From Paguma larvata (Eukaryota; Chordata; Mammalia; Carnivora; Viverridae): 64,000 nucleotides of DNA. The DNA lies in NCBI GenBank assembly GCA_030068075.1, contig CM057826.1, positions 48,204,558-48,268,557 on the forward strand, written 5' to 3'. The notes below the pieces were generated by a model. It saw only the letters and a program-made list of their open reading frames with translations, did not search any database and was not told the origin of the DNA. Shown one piece after another: positions 58,701-64,000 of the stretch. The number at the start of each line of letters is the position of its first letter. The stretch's first letter is position 1. Both the position numbers and the translations under genes were made by a program.

Positions 58701-59994
58701 TGCTCCACAGTGCCATCCCTGTTATAAGTCAGGTGTGTGTGCGTAGGTCTGTTTCGAAATTTACTATTCCATCCCACCGGTTTGTTTGTCTACCTTGATA
58801 TAGATACCAAACAGTTTCAATTACTCGAGCTAAATAAGAAGTCTTGATAGGTGGTAGAGCAGTTGCTCTCCCCTGAATTTCTTTCTTTTGTTTTCTTCAA
58901 GAGAATCTTGGCTCTTTGCATTTCTTTCTCAATTTTGGAATGAAATTTGGAATTTTGCCTTGTCAAGTTTCCTAAGGTCTAGTTGAGATTTTTAGTTTTT
59001 GACATGGAGGTCTTACGTTACCTTTTATTACATTAATTCCTAGATATTTTATTTTTGATGCTACTGATGGTAATTTACATTTTATGTTGGTCTTTGAATA
59101 TGTAACAGTAAATCTCAGGAGCCCCTGTCCTCGGGAACTTTCAACTTCTTGGGTTTGGGGACAGACCCATAATGGTTTTAATGTAAAGCGAAATGAATTG
59201 GTTATGATAAGGTGGGCAAAGGTTACCATGGAAATCCAAATGGGATGGATTAGGCCAATCTGTGGTGTCACGGGGTGGCATTCTAACTGTTGAAAAATAG
59301 GTAAGGAGTCACCTGGTGAGTAAAGACTGAGGCAAAGAGGGGAAGAGCACACATTTTACATACACATTTCAGGATGTTAACATGGGACACGTCCTGCCTC
59401 CGGGAGTTGCCAAAACAACAGAATCAGATGCCAACATGGGTGTGAAGCAAATTCTTCCTTGGGCAAAATTTACAAAAGAACTGTGAGAAAACTAGTTCCA
59501 AGGCTCTTGGACCCATTTAGCCAGATAAAGTTACCCAATGGTGTAGAAGCATGAGCAGAGAGAGTATTTGAGAAAAGTTTCTCTGGAGAGCTGTTGCTGT
59601 CAGTACTGTTAAGCAAAGGAAGCATAATGGGGGATCCTACCTCCTTCTGTTCTGGTCTGACGGTGGAGAGATCTTCCGTGGGACCATTCACAGAAGTTAA
59701 ATATGTTCCCTGCAAAGGACTGAGAGAGTGAAAGCAACCTGTGGCTCTCTTGGGATGGATGAACATTACTAGAGTTTATCAATGGAAGCAAGAGGTATGC
59801 GGAGCAGATGTGCACCACGGGAACCAGAGCTGGCCCAGTTGTCTGGGGTCCTGTGCAATAGGACTAAATAGAAGGACAGAAGAGCTTGACAGTAAGAAGT
59901 TGGAGATAAAAACCCAATTCCCAAGGTCACATGTGATCATCTAGAATAGGGATGCATCCACCCAGGTCCTTGATACAGAATTAAGAATCTTCTA

Positions 59995-60164
59995 GGGGTA
60001 CCTGGGTGGCTCAGTCGGTGAAGCTTCTGAATCAATTTCAGCCCAGGTCATGATCTCGCGATTCATGGGACTGAGCCCCACACAGGGCTGTATGCTGAGG
60101 GCACACAGCCTGCTCGGGACTCTCTCTTTCAAAGTAAATAAATAAACACAAAACAAATAAATCT
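59995..60164 (+). mobile_element. CAN-SINE, shortened; copy B
   Basis: Orthologous position to 1405-1574 in copy A; four substitutions between the twins. Confidence 0.9.
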
Positions 60165-60165
60165 T

Positions 60166-60372
60166 GGGGTGCCTGGATGGCTCAGTTGGTTAAGCATTCG
60201 ATTTCAACTCAGGTCATGAACTTGCAGTTTGTGAGTTCAAGCCCCACATTAGGCTCTGGGCTGACAACTCAGAGTCTGGAGCCTAACTCGGATTTTGTGT
60301 CTCCCTCTCTCTCTGTTCCTCCCCCGCTTGCACTCTCTCTCTCTCTCTCTAAAAAATAAATAAAGATTAAAT
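60166..60372 (+). mobile_element. CAN-SINE; copy B
   Basis: Twin of 1576-1783. Confidence 0.95.
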
Positions 60373-61454
60373 GAATCTTCAAACAACCCATGGAGAGCCA
60401 CCAGCTTGCCTTAGTCGATCAGTTATAAAAAGCCAGCTAGCTTCTCCTAGTTGATAGACCAGTAGCAGTTACGTGCTGATTGTTCAGATTCTACAAAGTA
60501 ACTACCAACCAAAGTGGAAGCAGCCTAAGAACCCTTGCAACCAGATCACCCTTCTAAGTCACTGCGTGGACTACACTTTCTCTTGTATTACCCATGTATC
60601 CTTTTCAATCAACTTCTATTTAAAAAAAAAATAGTTGTGCACTAGGCATTAAGAGAGAAAGATTCAAGCTTAGCCATCTGCCAGACTCAGAAAAGTTGAA
60701 GGCCCCCAACAAGTATGAACTTCCTCATCCCTGGCCTGTCCGGCTGCGGGCAGTTTCCACCCAGGTGGGGTCTGTTGCAGCTGCTGGTACACTGGAAGGA
60801 AGGCAGTAGGGACAGAGCAGAAGTCCACTGCTTCATATATGGAGAGAACTTTCCCTGTTTGAAGGGAGACTGAAGCATTTAATTAATCTCCTGACTGGAC
60901 ACATTCTAATTACCAAATCAAGACTGATTTTTAACTTAAAGTGAGTAGGAACGGCCCATCCATTAAGAAGTCTTGGGATCTGCCCAAGTTTGCATTGGCG
61001 GGCAGAGAAAATAAATAAAATAAAATATATTTTCTGAATAAAAATGTTGAGGGCTAGTCGGTAACAAAATCAGATACCCCCAGAATGTAAAGTACATGCA
61101 AGAAATGAAAAGCAATACAATTATGATTTGATCTCAGATTTACAGAGGGAATGTAGGGAGAGATGAAGTAAACTGGGCACTATTCTGGAGCTGAGGAAAG
61201 CCTTTCCATGCCACGCTAAGGAGTCTGGACTTTAACAGGAAATGACACAATACTGAGTAGTTAGCACAGGAGAGTAATAGTTATTGGGCATTTACTATGT
61301 TCTAGGCTCTATACTAGGTGGTTTAAATGAATTATCACATTGTGCTCTGCTTCCTGTCAGTCTAGGCATACCAGAAGGGGTATGAGTTTGTTCACAGAGT
61401 CACATCTCTGAGTCTAGAACTCAAACTTCAGTTAAATCTAAGCTTTGCTGTGTT

Positions 61455-61656
61455 AAAAAAAAATTTTTTTTAACATATATTCAATTTTGAAAGACAGAGT
61501 GAGACAGGGCATGAATGGGGGAGGGGCAGAGAGACAGAGAGACAGAGAGACAGAGAGACAGAATCTGAAGCAGGCTCAGGGCTCAAACTCGTGAACCATG
61601 AGATCATGACCGGAGCTGAAGTTGGACGCTTAACTGACTGAGCCACCCAGGCGCCC
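61455..61656 (-). mobile_element. CAN-SINE; copy B
   Basis: Twin of 2862-3064, with a different GAGA/CAGA pattern. Confidence 0.95.
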
Positions 61657-61884
61657 TCTAAGCTCTCTAGCTTTACTCTTGACTATCTGTGTGACACTGG
61701 GCAAATCACTTGACCTCTCTATACCTCTGTTCCTTCATTTTTAGGATGGAGATAATTATCCTATCCACTTCATAGAGTTTTTGTGTCCCCATTTTTCATG
61801 ACTTCAACAACATAGATCATCCACGTGGGATTGTTTTTTTTAATTGTGGTGAAATTCACATAATATCAAATTAGCCACATATGT

Positions 61885-62097
61885 TATTTTTTTTTAGTTT
61901 ATTTATTTATTTTGAGAGAGACAGAGACAGCATAAGTAGGAGAGGGACAGAGAAAGGGAGAGAGAGAGAATTCCAAGCAGGTCCTGAACCGCAAGCACAG
62001 AGCCTGACGTGGGTCTTGAACCCACAAAAGGTGAGATCATGACTAGGCCAAAACCAAGAGTCAGATGCTTAGCCAACTAAGCCACCCAGGCACCCCC
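61885..62097 (-). mobile_element. CAN-SINE; copy B
   Basis: Twin of 3297-3507. Confidence 0.95.
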
Positions 62098-62572
62098 AAA
62101 TTAGCCATTTTAAAGTGAACAATTGAGCGGCATTTAGTATATTCATAACATTGTGTAAACACCTCCTCTACCTAGTTCTAAAGCATTTTCTTTGTCCCCA
62201 AAGAGAAATCTCTGCCTGTCAAGCAGTTTTTTCTCTTAATCCCCTTCCTAATCTCCTCAGTTAACACTCTCACTTAAATGAACTTTTGCTCCCTCCCATT
62301 TGTTATCGTAGTTACTTCTCAAACTGTCATTGACATCAACTTCCAAAACCTCATTTTCGAGCATCTTTCTCTGTGATCACTCCTACAAATATTCTGATTC
62401 TTTTTAAAAATATACTCATGTGTTCTTCTTAGCATCAAGCTTCCAATCTGCTTCCAATCCATTGGCCCTACCAACCAACTCTTCCCATACCCTTCTTATG
62501 TCCTTACCTCTTTCTTTACCCAGCATAGATTCTACTGTCTACCGTTTAAATGTCTCATTTATAAGTATTCTT

Positions 62573-62789
62573 TTTAGAGAATTTTTTTAATGTTTATTTT
62601 TGAGAGACATAGAGACAGAGTGTGAGCAGGGGAAGGGGCAGAGAGAGAGGGAGATACAGAATCTGAAGCAGGCTCCAGGCTCTGAGCCGTCAGCACAGAG
62701 CCCAACGCGGGGCTCGAACTCACAGACCGTGAGATCATGACCTGAGCCGAAGTCGGCTGCTTAACCAACTGAGCCACCCAGGCGCCCCT
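62573..62789 (-). mobile_element. CAN-SINE present only in copy B
   Basis: Near-consensus reverse SINE with target-site duplication CATTTATAA(G/A)TATTCTT. It lies in the 1470 bp missing from copy A. Confidence 0.95.
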
Positions 62790-64000
62790 CATTTATAAAT
62801 ATTCTTAACTTTCCTCCCCACCATCTGCTCCGCACTTGTACCTGAGCAGCTGAGATTCTGAGTTTGCTGGATAAACCACACAAGCAATCATGAATCTCAG
62901 AGCTTAGCCTTTCAGCGCTGCTCCACAGAACCACTGCATTGTCCTGGTGAGACTGTTCTCAGCTCCCCAGAGTGGCTCACTCTGCTTCTTCTCAAACCTC
63001 CAATACCACCCACTCTTTCCCTCCATTCACTTTCAGCTGAATGAGTAGCTGAGAAGATGGACGCAATCGATCAAATTCCTCAACTTTCTGCCATGATCTA
63101 CCAGCTTTTGTGGTGATATTCTAGGCCTTCACTCCCCTCAGGTGGGAGAAGTTTCCCTGCTTCTGTCAAAGGTCACATCCTCCATGAGCAATCTGATCAC
63201 AGCCTCTCTTGCTTTTCAAGGACTTAGAACCTACAATAATTCCCCTTTCCCTCAGTACCATCAAGTTCTCTTATTTCTCTCATGGATAACTACCCCTAGC
63301 ATACAAACATGCTTAGGATGGCAAGCTTTTAAAAAAGTCCCTCCCTTAACTTCATGCTTTGCAACCATCACCCCCCTTTTCACTGCAAACATTTTCTGAG
63401 AAGTTGTCTATAGCACTACCTCAATTTCCTCACACTCCATTTGTCCTCAACCCACTCCACTTAGAAGTCCACCCCAAATACCCCACTGAAACCACTCCCA
63501 GTAAGGTCATCAAAGACTTCCTCACTGTCAGGTCCAACTGTCTCTTGCCAGACCACATCTTATTCTATTACTACCACCAGTGGCATTCCAAAAAGTCTGT
63601 CATTTCCTTCTTTCTAAAAACATTTCCGTTTCTTGATTTCTCCATTGGATTCCTAGGGCTGCTGTAACAAACTGCCACATTGGGAAGCTAAAAACAACAG
63701 AAATTTTTTCTTTCACAGTTCTGGAGGCTAGAGGTCCAAAATCGAGATATCACCAGGACCGTGTTCCCTCTGACAGCCCTAGGGAAGAACCACTCCTTGC
63801 CTCTTCCAGCTTCTGGCAGCTCCCAGAAAACCTTGGCATTCCTTGTCTTACAGATGATGCATCACTCCAATCTCTGCCTCCATCATCACACGGCCTTATA
63901 AGATTATCAGTTATTCGATTCAGGGCTCATCATTATCCAGTATGACCTTATCTGAACTTAACCAACTGCATGTGCAGAAATCATATTTCCAAATATGGTT

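Larger units (their letters stand above)
58580..64000 (+). repeat. Large direct duplication, copy B (5' flank of RNF145)
   Basis: Second copy of the segment, continuous with the RNF145 5' flank: the L1-like sequence at about 58200-58580 runs smoothly into it. It contains 1470 bp not present in copy A, including a full SINE and an unspoilt old interspersed repeat (about 63640-63830) that crosses the copy A breakpoint. This suggests copy A carries a deletion. One local difference is an extra ~13 bp near 59761-59780. There are no recognisable genes. Confidence 0.95.

Noticed and set aside
1405..62789. tRNA-like heads (A/B-box-like GGTTCGAGCCCC) at many positions.
   Set aside because: All belong to CAN-SINEs; none has a complete tRNA cloverleaf with a terminator.
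63142..63667. Two overlapping plus-strand frames of 85 and 102 codons in the copy B-only segment.
   Set aside because: They read as random translation of unique/old-repeat DNA, with no domain, no splice context and absent from copy A.

Overview
This window is mammalian nuclear DNA from a carnivore, almost certainly a felid. About thirty tRNA-derived CAN-SINEs carry the feliform body (a head ending in ..CTCAGTCGGTTAAG.., the core CTCAGGTCATGATCTC, a CT-rich stretch and an AAAATAAATAAA tail), alongside carnivore L1 3' ends, MIR/L2 relics and old DNA transposons. There is no sign of bacterial, viral or plasmid sequence.

One protein-coding gene is recognisable: RNF145, an ER-membrane RING E3 ubiquitin ligase of sterol metabolism, on the minus strand. 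Its CpG-island promoter is at about 51.6-52.2 kb, the main ATG is at 46052, and seven coding exons (exons 2-8 by conventional numbering) run leftward to 10877. Every junction keeps frame and has canonical GT/AG sites. Together they encode residues 1-373 plus two bases of codon 374. The remaining part of the protein (about 290 residues in the mammalian family, including the RING domain) is not visible. The expected 3' exons are absent from 5559-10876, and a 100-N assembly gap lies at 5459-5558.

Layout: 1-5458 is the end of a contig that is a near-identical direct copy of the sequence from 58580 to the window end. 5459-5558 is the gap. 5559-10876 is intron 8 or later sequence. 10877-46071 holds exons 8-2 and their repeat-rich introns. 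46072-51641 is intron 1, with a candidate alternative exon at 46600-46781. 51.6-52.2 kb is the CpG island. 52.3-58.6 kb is the intergenic 5' flank. 58580-64000 is the second copy of the duplicated segment.

Observations most worth a second look: (i) a candidate alternative exon whose two overlapping 5' splice sites, 5 nt apart, decide between an in-frame 31-residue N-terminal extension and a stop; (ii) a ~95-bp near-perfect inverted repeat in intron 5, one arm of which contains a 23-nt exact antisense match to neighbouring exon 5; (iii) the >3.9-kb duplication on either side of the gene, ~1% diverged and abutting an assembly gap, so either a misplaced contig/haplotig or a young segmental duplication; (iv) three pairs of 200-330-bp local direct duplications 1.2-1.6 kb apart, one flanking exon 8. 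Everything else reads as ordinary mammalian intronic and intergenic DNA. All coordinates and identities were read by eye.
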